From CAWKAV01 sp963847735 (GTDB taxonomy: Bacteria > Desulfobacterota > Desulfuromonadia > Desulfuromonadales > BM103), in the NCBI GenBank assembly GCA_963847735.1, contig CAWKAV010000016.1:62001-126000 (forward strand): DNA of 64,000 nucleotides, read 5' to 3'. This document shows positions 34,826 through 43,857 of the stretch, piece by piece (the stretch's first letter is position 1; every line of letters begins with the position of its first letter). The notes under the pieces are model-generated. The model worked only from the letters and a program-made list of their open reading frames with translations, did no database searches and was not told the origin of the DNA. The translations under genes and the position numbers were made by a program.

Positions 34826-35671
34826 ATGGAGTCTCTTCCCGGAACAATCGTTCCCGTTCTGGCCGGTGGTGGCACTCGACTTTCTGCCCATGTCGGGATT
34901 CTGCAGGGGCTTGCTGATCTGGGCATTGGTTACAGTCATCTAGTCGGTGTTTCTGGCGGCAGTATTGTTGCGGCTTTGGCGGCCTCCGGCTGGGAGATTC
35001 CCGATATATTGAAGGTGGCTAAGGAGGTTGACTTCGCCCGTTTTCGAGGCCGCTCCCTTCTGCGATTGGCTCGTCAGGGAGGTCTCTCAACGGGAGGCAA
35101 ATTTGAATCCTGGCTTGACGAATGTCTAGAGGGCAAGGTCTTTGAAGATCTTACGCATGATTTACATGTTATTGCTACAGACGTTCGCTCTCAAGGCCCG
35201 GTAATATTTGATCGTGAACGCACTCCGAGCTTTAATGTCGCCAGTGCAGTGCGCTGTTCAATGGGTATCCCCTTACTCTTCACTTTCAAAATATTGGATG
35301 ACAAATGGCTGGTTGATGGCAGTATTCTCGCCGAAGACGCTCTGCGCCGGGATTGGGCCGGAGACCAATCCCCGGTAATCCTGTTTCGTCTGCGTTCCAG
35401 CCAGGATGGTCGTCGTTCTGAGAAACGACCCCTTTTCCCTCTACCTCTGTATCTCGTCCTTTTGATTCGTACTTTCCTGACGACCATCTCCCGCGAGTAT
35501 GTTCACGACCTGTATTGGCTACGGACGCTGATCGTTGAAACGGGTGATGTCTCGCCGTTGGAGTTTGATCTGACCGTGCAGCAAAAAGAGGAACTCTACC
35601 ATTCCGGTTACCAAACGGTTTTGCAGTTCTTGCCACGTAAACTGGCAACCTGCCCGGATGTCAGGCCTTGA
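34826..35671 (+). CDS. Patatin-like phospholipase
   Basis: A 281-residue patatin-family lipid acyl hydrolase. The oxyanion-hole segment VLAGGGTRLSAHVGIL is followed by the nucleophile elbow GVSGGS (catalytic Ser) and, in the second half, the catalytic Asp in WLVDGSI, giving a Ser-Asp dyad. A hydrophobic stretch near residues 205-220 (LYLVLLIRTFLTTI) may touch the membrane. The start at 34826 is chosen because GGAGGG lies six nucleotides before it; in-frame codons at 34802 (TTG) and 34820 are less well placed. It stands alone. Bacterial members act on membrane phospholipids; whether this one is secreted is unclear, as no signal peptide is seen. Confidence 0.9.
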   Translation: MESLPGTIVPVLAGGGTRLSAHVGILQGLADLGIGYSHLVGVSGGSIVAALAASGWEIPDILKVAKEVDFARFRGRSLLRLARQGGLSTGGKFESWLDECLEGKVFEDLTHDLHVIATDVRSQGPVIFDRERTPSFNVASAVRCSMGIPLLFTFKILDDKWLVDGSILAEDALRRDWAGDQSPVILFRLRSSQDGRRSEKRPLFPLPLYLVLLIRTFLTTISREYVHDLYWLRTLIVETGDVSPLEFDLTVQQKEELYHSGYQTVLQFLPRKLATCPDVRP

Positions 35672-35802
35672 TCAGTGCCGGTGCAAGAACAATGCTTGTC
35701 CAACTCTTTGTGCTGTTCTGAAGATTGATCAAGTCGGCGAAGGGGCAAGCGTGATCATAACCGACACCCGTGCGCCCCATCATAATCTTCGTGAAAAATG
35801 GC

Positions 35803-36120
35803 TCAGTTTGGCCTGTTCGAGAGTATCTGACAGGTCAGATCCTCCGACCATGAGGCTACTTCGTTATCGGTTCCCAGGAAAAGGCCATCCTTGAATGCTG
35901 AGAAACGCCGCGAGATATAGTTGTTGAAAGACTCTAAGACGGCTCTCAGCCTGGACAGACGATCAGCCCTGACCTCATCAGTCAGTTCCGGTTTCGCATC
36001 TATCGAAAGCAGGGAATAATCAAAACAAGCGTTGAGGACATCTTCCATGAGGGAATTTCCCTCTGTGTCGTCCTGTATCAGTTCCGAAATTTCAAACAAT
36101 CTTTTATGAGCGCCTTCCAT
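35803..36120 (-). CDS. Hypothetical helical protein
   Basis: A 105-residue protein starting MEGAHKRLFEISELIQDD. The start is set by AAGGAG six nucleotides upstream; longer in-frame starts (36138, 36240) lack one. It appears mostly helical and acidic, with no membrane segment, signal peptide or known motif. It is transcribed away from the S24-type repressor gene and shares a 249-nt intergenic region with it, so it may be regulated by that protein. I do not recognise the family. Confidence 0.55.
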   Translation of the reverse strand: MEGAHKRLFEISELIQDDTEGNSLMEDVLNACFDYSLLSIDAKPELTDEVRADRLSRLRAVLESFNNYISRRFSAFKDGLFLGTDNEVASWSEDLTCQILSNRPN

Positions 36121-36369
36121 AGCCGTCTCCTTCGACATCGTTTGCGTGTTGATCATTACTCTTGGACGCCATTTTTTAACTTGATGAACCCTGGAAAATA
36201 TCTCATAGTGATTTTCTGGTTGAAACGTCGATTCCATCATGCTATGTTTTCCAAAGTCACTGGTTATGATGGTTTAATCGAGCACTTCCATAACCAGCCT
36301 AACCAACTCTAGCCTCCTTATATATTACTATGATATATTATGTCAACAAAAATATTACAAGGAAATATA

Positions 36370-37011
36370 ATGACTGATAAAAAAGATGCTCATGGAATTT
36401 CAATCGGCAGTCGTATAAAAGCCGTCCGTCAAGCCAAGGGTTTGACTCAGAAGGAATTCGCAGAGTCTCTGGGCATCGTCCAGGGATTCCTCAGCGGGAT
36501 TGAGCGAGAAAGAAAAGCCCCCTCGGATACTCTCCTGATCGCCCTTTGCCACCACTACAGTATTAACGAGGAGTGGCTTTTCACCGGTATCGGTAATATG
36601 TTCCGTGAGTCGAGTGCCGCAAGAGAAGAATTCCTTACTGCTAAAATTCCCCTGTTCAGGAAGATTCCGGCAGGATTCCCGGAGAAGGTCAACGAAGATG
36701 AAATAAAAGATTATGTTTTTCTTCCCGATGTCCCTGAAGGATGCTACGCCATGATCGCATACGGTGATTTCATGTCACCCACCATCCGAGACGGAGATCT
36801 GGCGATCTTTTCCACGGCAGGAGAAATTAAAAACGGAGATATCGTACTGGTAAACAACCGATGGGGAGATGCGATCCTGCGTAAATACAGGCTGAAGGAC
36901 AGGAAGGTTTTTCTAGTTTCGGACAACCCGGTATATCCCCCGTTCAAACCGGATCCGGAAACGAAAATGATCGGCAAAGTGCTGGAGGTCTGGAGAAAAA
37001 TAAGGATTTGA
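36370..37011 (+). CDS. XRE/S24-type repressor lacking the catalytic Ser
   Basis: A 213-residue phage-repressor-like regulator. Residues 12-68 form an XRE helix-turn-helix (TQKEFAESLGIVQGFLSGIE). The C-terminal S24/LexA-type domain keeps the fold motifs (GDFMSPTIRDGDLAIF, GDIVLV, ILRKYRL), and the dyad Lys is probably Lys172, but the catalytic Ser of GDSM is replaced by Phe134. Self-cleavage by the normal mechanism is therefore not expected, and the domain may only dimerise or sense something else. The start at 36370 follows AAGGAAATATA; an upstream ATG at 36340 has no site. An A+T-rich stretch just upstream holds TATATTA twice, 13 bp apart, and could be an operator. Confidence 0.87.
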   Translation: MTDKKDAHGISIGSRIKAVRQAKGLTQKEFAESLGIVQGFLSGIERERKAPSDTLLIALCHHYSINEEWLFTGIGNMFRESSAAREEFLTAKIPLFRKIPAGFPEKVNEDEIKDYVFLPDVPEGCYAMIAYGDFMSPTIRDGDLAIFSTAGEIKNGDIVLVNNRWGDAILRKYRLKDRKVFLVSDNPVYPPFKPDPETKMIGKVLEVWRKIRI

Positions 37012-37159
37012 CACTTAAAACGGCTGTTTGATCGCCAGAAAGTCTCCTGAATATTAAAACACCCAAAAGGTGTATAATGACTCTGGGTACAAGTCGGATC
37101 ACCTGCGTAGGTTAATCCAGGATCATGACGGCATGTAAAAACACGAAAGAGGTCAGGCA

Positions 37160-37660
37160 ATGTTGAAATGTTTACTGCTATGTTCTTTTCTACTGGTGTT
37201 GGTCGAAGGCCAGTCCCTCGCGGAACTATATAAATGTAAAAATGCTCAAGGAAGCACTGTCTATACTGACAATTTGACAAATGCACCACGAGATTGTGTT
37301 ACGGAACAGATCATTACGTTACCAGCACTCAATGTGGTGCCCGCCAGGGTTGCCTCCCCAGCCAATCAAAGTAACAGGGTCTTACCGGTTGCTCCGTCAG
37401 ATAGTTCAGAACACCCGGAGAGTGAGGAAGTATCCTTTTCATCTTTCAAAAGTGAAGCGGAGAGTTTGGCTCAGAGCTTTGATTCAGCCCACAAAGGGGC
37501 TCTCCGCTCAACATTGTTGAAAGAGAAGCAAAGGGCCAGGAGGCAGTTGCCTGAAATCAGGGCACAAAAAAAAGACTTGCTGAGCAGGATGGAGGGGTCA
37601 TCGCTGTTGCTATCACAGAAGAAAGAAATAAGCGGGATTCTATCTGCTATTACAGAGTGA
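37160..37660 (+). CDS. DUF4124 domain protein, secreted
   Basis: A 166-residue exported protein. A signal peptide (LLLCSFLLVLVEGQSLA) is followed by a short DUF4124-like domain (ELYKCKNAQGSTVYTDNLTN), normally seen as YKW-x-D-x-x-G-x-x-x-Y-TD, here with two cysteines (YKCKN ... PRDC). The rest is low-complexity and then helical with many Lys/Arg/Gln, possibly a coiled coil. The function of DUF4124 is unknown; members are periplasmic. It is a single gene, 148 nt after the repressor gene. Confidence 0.75.
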   Translation: MLKCLLLCSFLLVLVEGQSLAELYKCKNAQGSTVYTDNLTNAPRDCVTEQIITLPALNVVPARVASPANQSNRVLPVAPSDSSEHPESEEVSFSSFKSEAESLAQSFDSAHKGALRSTLLKEKQRARRQLPEIRAQKKDLLSRMEGSSLLLSQKKEISGILSAITE

Positions 37661-37736
37661 CAACATTGTACTTCGGTCAGGCGGAATCCCGTGACGCAGA
37701 GATCGGGATCGAGGGCCTGAACACCTGAAATGCTGG

Positions 37737-38006
37737 TCAGATCGGAATCCGGTACTTCTTGAAGAAGCTGCGCAGTACAACTTCCGCCTGGTTCAACCGC
37801 GTCAGACGCATATTCCTGGCCTTGAGTTGCACGACATCCTCCTGTGTCACCTGAAGCGCTCGAGTCTCACGTTGCACAATACCCAGATTTGCCAAGATTA
37901 CTTTCAGATCGGCCGGGGTATATCTTTTCAGCGCTGGAGGCGACAGGCTGACAAAGCCATCGGCGATATCTTGCGCAATTTTTTTCGGGTTACCGGCGAT
38001 GGCCAT
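37737..38006 (-). CDS. Hypothetical small protein
   Basis: An 89-residue, basic, helical protein beginning MAIAGNPKKIAQDIADGF. AGGAGAAAAAC precedes the ATG at 38006; a much longer in-frame extension to 38285 overlaps the nhaA coding region and is rejected. The text is orderly and protein-like (TPADLKVILANLGIVQRE) but I do not recognise the family. It diverges from nhaA. Confidence 0.65.
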   Translation of the reverse strand: MAIAGNPKKIAQDIADGFVSLSPPALKRYTPADLKVILANLGIVQRETRALQVTQEDVVQLKARNMRLTRLNQAEVVLRSFFKKYRIPI

Positions 38007-38166
38007 GTTTTTCTCCTCGCACCATGATTGTGGAATCAGCCTTGACGACTGTCGGGGATTATAACCGAAAAAACTGCCTGACACCTTAACAAAGAGATGG
38101 ACTCCCCGGGTATACTTGCAATTAAATGGGATAGTGTGATTATGTGAGAAAGGCTTCAGCCGGGAT

Positions 38167-39420
38167 GTGGTGGCAAATGAAGAGGACAATCTTTTGCTGG
38201 ATTTTATAAACAAATTTCTCAAAAAAGAATCATCTGTCGGCATCCTGTTGATGATAGCTACCTTGTCGGCGATACTTTTGGCCAACTCACCATTGCATGG
38301 CCTTTACGATTATTTTCTGGCAACCCCATTTGAAGTACGCCTTGGTCGGCAGATTCATATAGCAAAGCCACTTCTGCTCTGGGTCAACGACGGTCTTATG
38401 GCAGTCTTCTTCTTTCTGATTGGCCTCGAAGTCAAGCGCGAGGTCCTGTCCGGTCAACTCTCCAGCAAAGCCCAGATCATGCTGCCCGGAGTCGCTGCCC
38501 TGGGTGGCATGCTGGTGCCGGCCCTTGTTTATGTGCTGATTAACCTTAACGATCCGATCGCCCTGGACGGTTGGGCGATACCAGCCGCTACCGACATTGC
38601 CTTTGCTCTGGGAGTTCTCGCCCTGCTCGGCGACCGTGTGCCTTCGTCACTGAAGATATTTCTCCTGGCCCTGGCAATCATGGATGATCTCGGCGCCATT
38701 GTCATTATCGCCCTGTTTTATTCCGGCGACCTTTCCATGACAATGCTTGTGCTCGCGGCGGTTTGCCTGGTGCTGCTCGTCGTCTTCAATCGTATCAAGA
38801 TCGACAACCTCGCACCCTATCTCTGGGTAGGCATTTTCCTCTGGGTGTTCGTCCTCAAATCGGGTGTTCATGCCACCTTGGCCGGGGTTGCGCTTGCCTT
38901 CGCCATCCCGATCAAAAGCAGTAAAAACCCAAATCATTCGCCACTTGAATCTCTTGAGCATGAGCTGCATCCGTGGGTCAGTTATTTGATCCTGCCGGTA
39001 TTTGCCTTCGCAAATGCAGGGATATCCCTGGCCGGCATGGAGATCGGCGATCTGTTTCATCCGGTCCCCCTCGGCATCATGCTGGGCCTGATCGTTGGCA
39101 AACTGGTCGGCGTTTACGGCTTCTCGATGGCGGCAATCAAGATGGGACTGGCCAGGATGCCGGGACATGCGACATGGCAGCACCTGCTCGGAGTTGCAGC
39201 TCTCTGCGGTATCGGTTTTACCATGAGCCTTTTCATCGGTGGCCTGGCCTTTGAGCACACCGGTGGCGATGCCGTTCCCTATCTGACTACGCACCGGCTT
39301 GGTATTCTTTCCGGATCCATGATTTCCGGAGTTCTTGGATATCTGATATTGTCGCTTTCGGGCAATCAATCCAGTCCTGAAACGGCAGAAAATAAAGGTT
39401 CCGAATACGATTCCCCCTGA
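38167..39420 (+). CDS. nhaA: Na+/H+ antiporter NhaA
   Basis: A 417-residue, 12-helix antiporter that exchanges sodium or lithium for protons at the inner membrane. The ion-binding aspartate pair is in LAIMDDLGAIVIIALFY. Other family text includes LLLWVNDGLMAVFFFLIGLE, IPAATDIAFALGVLALLG, LGIMLGLIVGKLVGVYGF and GIGFTMSLFIGGLAF. Length is slightly above the E. coli protein through a polar C-terminal tail. The start is a GTG at 38167 without a strong ribosome site; a second GTG follows at once. It diverges from a small hypothetical gene. Confidence 0.96.
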   Translation: MVANEEDNLLLDFINKFLKKESSVGILLMIATLSAILLANSPLHGLYDYFLATPFEVRLGRQIHIAKPLLLWVNDGLMAVFFFLIGLEVKREVLSGQLSSKAQIMLPGVAALGGMLVPALVYVLINLNDPIALDGWAIPAATDIAFALGVLALLGDRVPSSLKIFLLALAIMDDLGAIVIIALFYSGDLSMTMLVLAAVCLVLLVVFNRIKIDNLAPYLWVGIFLWVFVLKSGVHATLAGVALAFAIPIKSSKNPNHSPLESLEHELHPWVSYLILPVFAFANAGISLAGMEIGDLFHPVPLGIMLGLIVGKLVGVYGFSMAAIKMGLARMPGHATWQHLLGVAALCGIGFTMSLFIGGLAFEHTGGDAVPYLTTHRLGILSGSMISGVLGYLILSLSGNQSSPETAENKGSEYDSP

Positions 39421-39620
39421 CAAAGTTGTCACGAGAATCTGTACAGAAATCTTTAACTCGGCAGATGGCTCTTCAGGCCCCTTTCGGTTCAAAGAGACTG
39501 AATATTGCGATTTTGCAGTCTTTTTGTTACCATTAATGTTTGGAGGAGGGCGGGATAACCCAAATCCATGATCAAGAAAACCCTCGTTATCACAGCAGGA
39601 ATAATTTCTTAGGAGGCTGT

Positions 39621-42191
39621 ATGATAACCTTGGCTGACCTCCTTCATATCGATATTTTGAAAGACCTGTCTTCAGGGGATCTTTCTGCGCTCATTCCACT
39701 TCTGACCGAAAAAACCTTCCCTGCTGACACTACAATCATACACCGTGGAGATCCCGGACAATCGATGTTCATGATCCTCGACGGCAAGGTCGTTGTCACG
39801 ATCCAGAATGATGAAGGTTTCGAGTACACCCTGAGCACGCTGGAAGAAGGCGACGTCTTCGGCGAAATGGCGCTGATGACAGGTGAACCCCGCACAGCAG
39901 ATGTCAAGACCATCACGACAGCCCGCCTGCTTAAACTCAACCAAAAGGATTTCTTTGAACTGGTTACGGCCAATCCTGCATTGAATGAAAACCTGCTTCG
40001 AATGCTGGTGCAGCGCAAGTCGAAGACTACGGTGGCTGTCTCTGCAGCGCAGAAGTTGAATATCGCCACTCTTTTCACGCAACCTCCCCCTGAAATCGAC
40101 CAATTCATTGGGAAAACCAATTGGACGAGCGTAACCAATGCAAAGATTAATCTGCTCGCCACCAGTTCGAAAAATATACTCATCATTGGCGAGCGTGGAA
40201 CAGGCAAGGATCTTGCCGCACGTCTGATCCATTTCAGGGGACCTTCAAAAACAGAGACGTTATTGCATCTGGATTGTGCCAACCCGCCCGTGGTTCAGCG
40301 TGCAGCCTGGGAGGAAAGCCATGATGGCCAGGATATCCTGCACCGGGAAATCGCCCAGGAATCTGCAATTTTTGGTCACGGAGACAATGCAGGCAGCTAT
40401 GCCAAAGGCATCAGAAGAGGCTACCTCGAGCTTGCCGACAACGGCTCGCTTATTCTTGAAGACATCGACCTGCTGTCGCTTCGGACACAAAGGCTTCTCG
40501 TTCAATATATTAAGGAAGGGGTGTTCATTCGTGCGGGTGAAACCGAACAGATTGTCAGCAAGGTAAGGCTTTTTGCCACTACGTCAAAACCTTTGGCGAA
40601 ACTGGAAGAGGAGAAAAAGGTTAACACCGAGCTTCTCAAGCTTGTGGGAGCGGAGATACTTGAGCTGAAACCTCTCCGTGAACGCAAGAAGGATATCTCG
40701 GTTATAGCTGAGTATTTCTTACAGGAGTACAATCAAAAGTTTGCCAAAAAAGTATCAAGTATTTCCAAAGAGGCTTTGAACCTCCTGGTTGACCATGACT
40801 GGCCACTGAATGTGGATGAACTTCGCCAGGTGGTGGAACGGGCCGTGGCCATAAACACCAGTAACGTCATTGAGGAAAATCAGGTTTTCCTCAACATTCC
40901 CACCTTTCACGCCTCGGGAAAGTATAACCTCCTGAGACAACCGTTTATCAGGGAACTCGCAGAGCGCAGGTTTTTCCCGACAGGGTTGAGGTTCATCACG
41001 ATTCCGTTCATTCTCGCCCTGATTCTCTTTACGCTCGCAGGACCTCCGGAGAACAACCCGGCAAATCTGATTGTCTGGGCTTTCTGGTGGCCGCTCCTTA
41101 TCCTCTCCATCCTCTTCTGTGGACGCAGTTGGTGTGGATACTGCCCGTTGCCGATCATCAGCGACGGGTTTAACGGCCTCCGGAAAAAATTCCTGCCAGT
41201 GCCTGGTTTCCTTTCAAAAAACGGCATATGGATTGGCATGGTTGGATTCGCAGTTATTCTGCTTTCAGAATATGCCGCCCACATGTTCGTGGCGGCGTAC
41301 GCGACCGGCATTTTGCTCTTAAGCATCCTGGCGGGCACCGTGGTCACGAATTTTTTCTTCGGCAAGCGGGCCTGGTGCAAGCACATCTGTCCGCTTGGAA
41401 GCATGGTCTCGCAGGTATCGACACTCTCGTTCATTGAGTTAAAAAGCAACAGTACTGTCTGTTCGAGCCATTGCCAGACCCACGATTGCGTCAAGGACGG
41501 AAACTGCCCGATGAACCTGCATCCTTCTGCCGCCGGGGTAAACAAGGATTGCATTTTCTGCCTCACCTGTGTCAAAAGATGCAAGCATCAGGCTGTCCGT
41601 ATCAATGCACGCCTGCCCTGGGATGACCTCCTGGCCAGAAAAACCGTAGATTTTGCAGGAGCTTTCTTTGCGGTCATTCTCGTTGCGTTGATACTGGCGA
41701 CGAAACTCCCGTCATGGGAGACCTTTTTGCCGGTTTTATCATGGTCGTTTACGGACAACCTGCAGATTAAAAATCTGGCAACGTCATTTGCGATCGGTCT
41801 CGTGTTCACTGTCCTGGTCTTCTTTGTTTCCGGGTTTCCCAAGAGTCTCACATGGAAACATAATTTTTCCGTTTCAGGGTATGCCTATCTGTTCCTCGCT
41901 TTTGCAGGTCTATTCAACATATATTTTCATGAGTTTGCCTACCATGGACATAACCTCGGGCCCTGGATCGCCGGGCAGACAGGGCTGGAGGATGCTGTCC
42001 CTGCCGGCTGGATTACTCCTAACCTCGGGACATTGAAAGCCCTGATTCCCGCATTAACATTGATGGGCTCAGTCTCTTCCTTGCTCATGTTGGCAAAACT
42101 GGCTGAAAAGCACTCGATTTCGCCTGTTGTGTTTCGGATGCATCAAGGAATCCTCTCTGTCACATCCCTGCTTTTCCTGCTTATCCTTTGA
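39621..42191 (+). CDS. cNMP-binding / AAA+ (NtrC-like) / membrane polyferredoxin fusion
   Basis: An 856-residue three-part protein. Residues 15-130: cyclic-nucleotide-binding fold (EGDVFGEMALMTGEPRTADV). Residues 165-430: NtrC-type AAA+ module with Walker A IIGERGTGKD, ESAIFGHGD at about 247, a Walker-B-like GSLILEDID near 275 and helical lid text (HDWPLNVDELRQVVERAV). The GAFTGA loop that touches sigma-54 is missing (NAGSYAKG instead), and there is no DNA-binding helix-turn-helix. From about 455: membrane helices with NapH/NosR-like ferredoxin motifs (CGRSWCGYCP at 500, WCKHICPLGS near 586, CIFCLTCVKRCKH at 644), then four more helices. AGGAGG fixes the start at 39621. Probably a signal-controlled membrane redox protein. 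Confidence 0.9.
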   Translation: MITLADLLHIDILKDLSSGDLSALIPLLTEKTFPADTTIIHRGDPGQSMFMILDGKVVVTIQNDEGFEYTLSTLEEGDVFGEMALMTGEPRTADVKTITTARLLKLNQKDFFELVTANPALNENLLRMLVQRKSKTTVAVSAAQKLNIATLFTQPPPEIDQFIGKTNWTSVTNAKINLLATSSKNILIIGERGTGKDLAARLIHFRGPSKTETLLHLDCANPPVVQRAAWEESHDGQDILHREIAQESAIFGHGDNAGSYAKGIRRGYLELADNGSLILEDIDLLSLRTQRLLVQYIKEGVFIRAGETEQIVSKVRLFATTSKPLAKLEEEKKVNTELLKLVGAEILELKPLRERKKDISVIAEYFLQEYNQKFAKKVSSISKEALNLLVDHDWPLNVDELRQVVERAVAINTSNVIEENQVFLNIPTFHASGKYNLLRQPFIRELAERRFFPTGLRFITIPFILALILFTLAGPPENNPANLIVWAFWWPLLILSILFCGRSWCGYCPLPIISDGFNGLRKKFLPVPGFLSKNGIWIGMVGFAVILLSEYAAHMFVAAYATGILLLSILAGTVVTNFFFGKRAWCKHICPLGSMVSQVSTLSFIELKSNSTVCSSHCQTHDCVKDGNCPMNLHPSAAGVNKDCIFCLTCVKRCKHQAVRINARLPWDDLLARKTVDFAGAFFAVILVALILATKLPSWETFLPVLSWSFTDNLQIKNLATSFAIGLVFTVLVFFVSGFPKSLTWKHNFSVSGYAYLFLAFAGLFNIYFHEFAYHGHNLGPWIAGQTGLEDAVPAGWITPNLGTLKALIPALTLMGSVSSLLMLAKLAEKHSISPVVFRMHQGILSVTSLLFLLIL

Positions 42192-42301
42192 TGATAATAT
42201 GCGCGCACATTCACATCGCTCACCGGGTTGCGAAATATCCAACATAATGACAATTGCACAACGATAGCAGGGTGGATGCACTTTATATGGGTTGGTTTTA
42301 A

Positions 42302-42748
42302 GTGCGACATAAACGGGGCCGTAAATTCATTTTGAGCACGTTATTTACTCAATACACTTCAAGGAACATGCAACGTCTCTCGGTGTGCATCTTCCTGGTT
42401 GGAGTCCATAGCCTGGTCCTCGGCGTTTGCATCTTTTTTTTTACAGAACCTTTTTATGATTTTTTCTTTGGAGTGGAGATTGAAAATTTCTTCTTTGTCA
42501 AGCAAGCGGGATTGTTCATCTTTTGTGTCGGCATGTTTTATTTTGCGCCTTTAAAAGACCTGAACAAACAACACCGCGCCGTTGACCTCATCATTATCAC
42601 AAAAACCTTGGCAGTTCTCTTCCTGATCACTAACGCACACCTGGTCATCCGGCCTGAAGTTATCATCCTCGCGGCTGTCGGTGACGGAATAATGGCTGTT
42701 CTGCTGGCTGCTTTCAGCTATGCTGCCGGGCTGTTATTCAAAAGATGA
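42302..42748 (+). CDS. Hypothetical four-helix membrane protein
   Basis: Up to 148 residues with four predicted membrane helices (LSVCIFLVGVHSLVLGVCIF; FFFVKQAGLFIFCVGMFYF; LIIITKTLAVLFLI; IILAAVGDGIMAVLLAAFSY). The start is uncertain: GTG at 42302 has no ribosome site, while ATG at 42368 has AAGGA very close. Family not recognised. It follows the cNMP/AAA+/ferredoxin fusion by 110 nt in the same direction and could work with it in the membrane. It is separated from the MoxR operon by 133 nt. Confidence 0.65.
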   Translation: MRHKRGRKFILSTLFTQYTSRNMQRLSVCIFLVGVHSLVLGVCIFFFTEPFYDFFFGVEIENFFFVKQAGLFIFCVGMFYFAPLKDLNKQHRAVDLIIITKTLAVLFLITNAHLVIRPEVIILAAVGDGIMAVLLAAFSYAAGLLFKR

Positions 42749-42881
42749 GCAAACGCAACCCGTTGATGCGAGCTTCGATCACATTGGTTTCGCGTCCCAC
42801 CAGCCTTGCTTTCCGCAACAAAATTATCTATAAAGTCTGTTCCCGAAGAACATTCAAATTACCAAGAATAAAGGTGTTTTT

Positions 42882-43853
42882 ATGAATGAACTGCAAATAT
42901 TGTTTGGCGAACTGTCGAAGGCGTTAAGTAGCAAGGTTCTCGGACAACCACGGCTGATCGAGCGGCTGCTGATCGCCCTGCTCGCCGATGGCCATCTGCT
43001 GGTAGAAGGGGCTCCTGGACTGGCCAAGACCCGTGCCATACAGAAACTCAGCGAGTTGCTGCAGGGCAGCTTCCACCGCATACAGTTTACCCCTGATCTG
43101 CTGCCTGCCGACCTGACCGGCACCGATATTTTCCGTCCCCAGGACGGCAGCTTTGTCTTTCAGCGCGGGCCGCTGTTTCACAACCTGATTCTTGCTGACG
43201 AAATCAACCGCGCTCCGGCCAAGGTCCAGTCAGCACTGCTCGAAGCGATGGCCGAACGGCAGATAACCATCGGCCAGACCAGCTATCTTCTCGACGACCC
43301 TTTCCTGGTCATGGCAACCCAGAATCCGATCGAACAGGAGGGAACCTACCCCCTGCCGGAGGCGCAACTCGATCGCTTTCTGATGCACGTCAACGTCGGC
43401 TACCCGCAAGTCGAGGTTGAGCGGCAGATTCTGCAGTTGGCACGTGGCGAGGCAAAAGCGGGAAGGCAGGCGGAGACCGGTAACGGCGAGAAGCTGAGCA
43501 TCGAACAGTTGCAAGCGGCCCGTAGCCAGGTTCTCGAGCTCTACCTGGCAGACAACCTCGAAGAATACCTGCTGGAGCTGGTGCTGGCGACACGACGGCC
43601 GCAGCCTTATGGCGAAGACCTGGTCGGCTGGATTCAGTACGGTGGCAGTCCGCGAGCGAGTATCGCCCTGGATCGTTGTGCGAGAGCAAGGGCCTGGCTG
43701 GCCGGGCGGGATTTCGTCACCCCTGAAGACATCCAGACCCTGGCCTTCGACGTGCTGCGCCACCGGGTGCTGCTGACCTACGAGGCCGAAGCCGAGGGGA
43801 TCAACGTCGACCGACTGGTCAATGAACTGATTGCCCGGGTGCCGGTGCCCTGA
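42882..43853 (+). CDS. MoxR-family AAA+ ATPase
   Basis: A 323-residue MoxR ATPase. Walker A is EGAPGLAKTRAI, Walker B is LILADEINRAPAKVQSALLE, sensor 1 is VMATQNPIEQEGTYPLPEAQ, and the Arg finger region follows in LDRFLMHV. MoxR proteins act as chaperones for VWA-domain partners. It is the first gene of a rightward six-gene unit with DUF58, DUF4381, two VWA proteins and BatD, the complete Bat (aerotolerance-type) arrangement. No strong ribosome site is seen (AAAGGTG upstream). The end overlaps nothing but is only 4 nt from the next start. Confidence 0.96.
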   Translation: MNELQILFGELSKALSSKVLGQPRLIERLLIALLADGHLLVEGAPGLAKTRAIQKLSELLQGSFHRIQFTPDLLPADLTGTDIFRPQDGSFVFQRGPLFHNLILADEINRAPAKVQSALLEAMAERQITIGQTSYLLDDPFLVMATQNPIEQEGTYPLPEAQLDRFLMHVNVGYPQVEVERQILQLARGEAKAGRQAETGNGEKLSIEQLQAARSQVLELYLADNLEEYLLELVLATRRPQPYGEDLVGWIQYGGSPRASIALDRCARARAWLAGRDFVTPEDIQTLAFDVLRHRVLLTYEAEAEGINVDRLVNELIARVPVP

Positions 43854-43857
43854 TTCC

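Noticed and set aside
38007..38285. A long N-terminal extension of the small minus-strand gene next to nhaA
   Set aside because: It overlaps the nhaA coding region, and a good ribosome site supports the start at 38006.
43831..43857. Start of the DUF58 protein at an upstream in-frame ATG
   Set aside because: It would overlap moxR and adds residues unlike the family; the ATG at 43858 is directly after the moxR stop.
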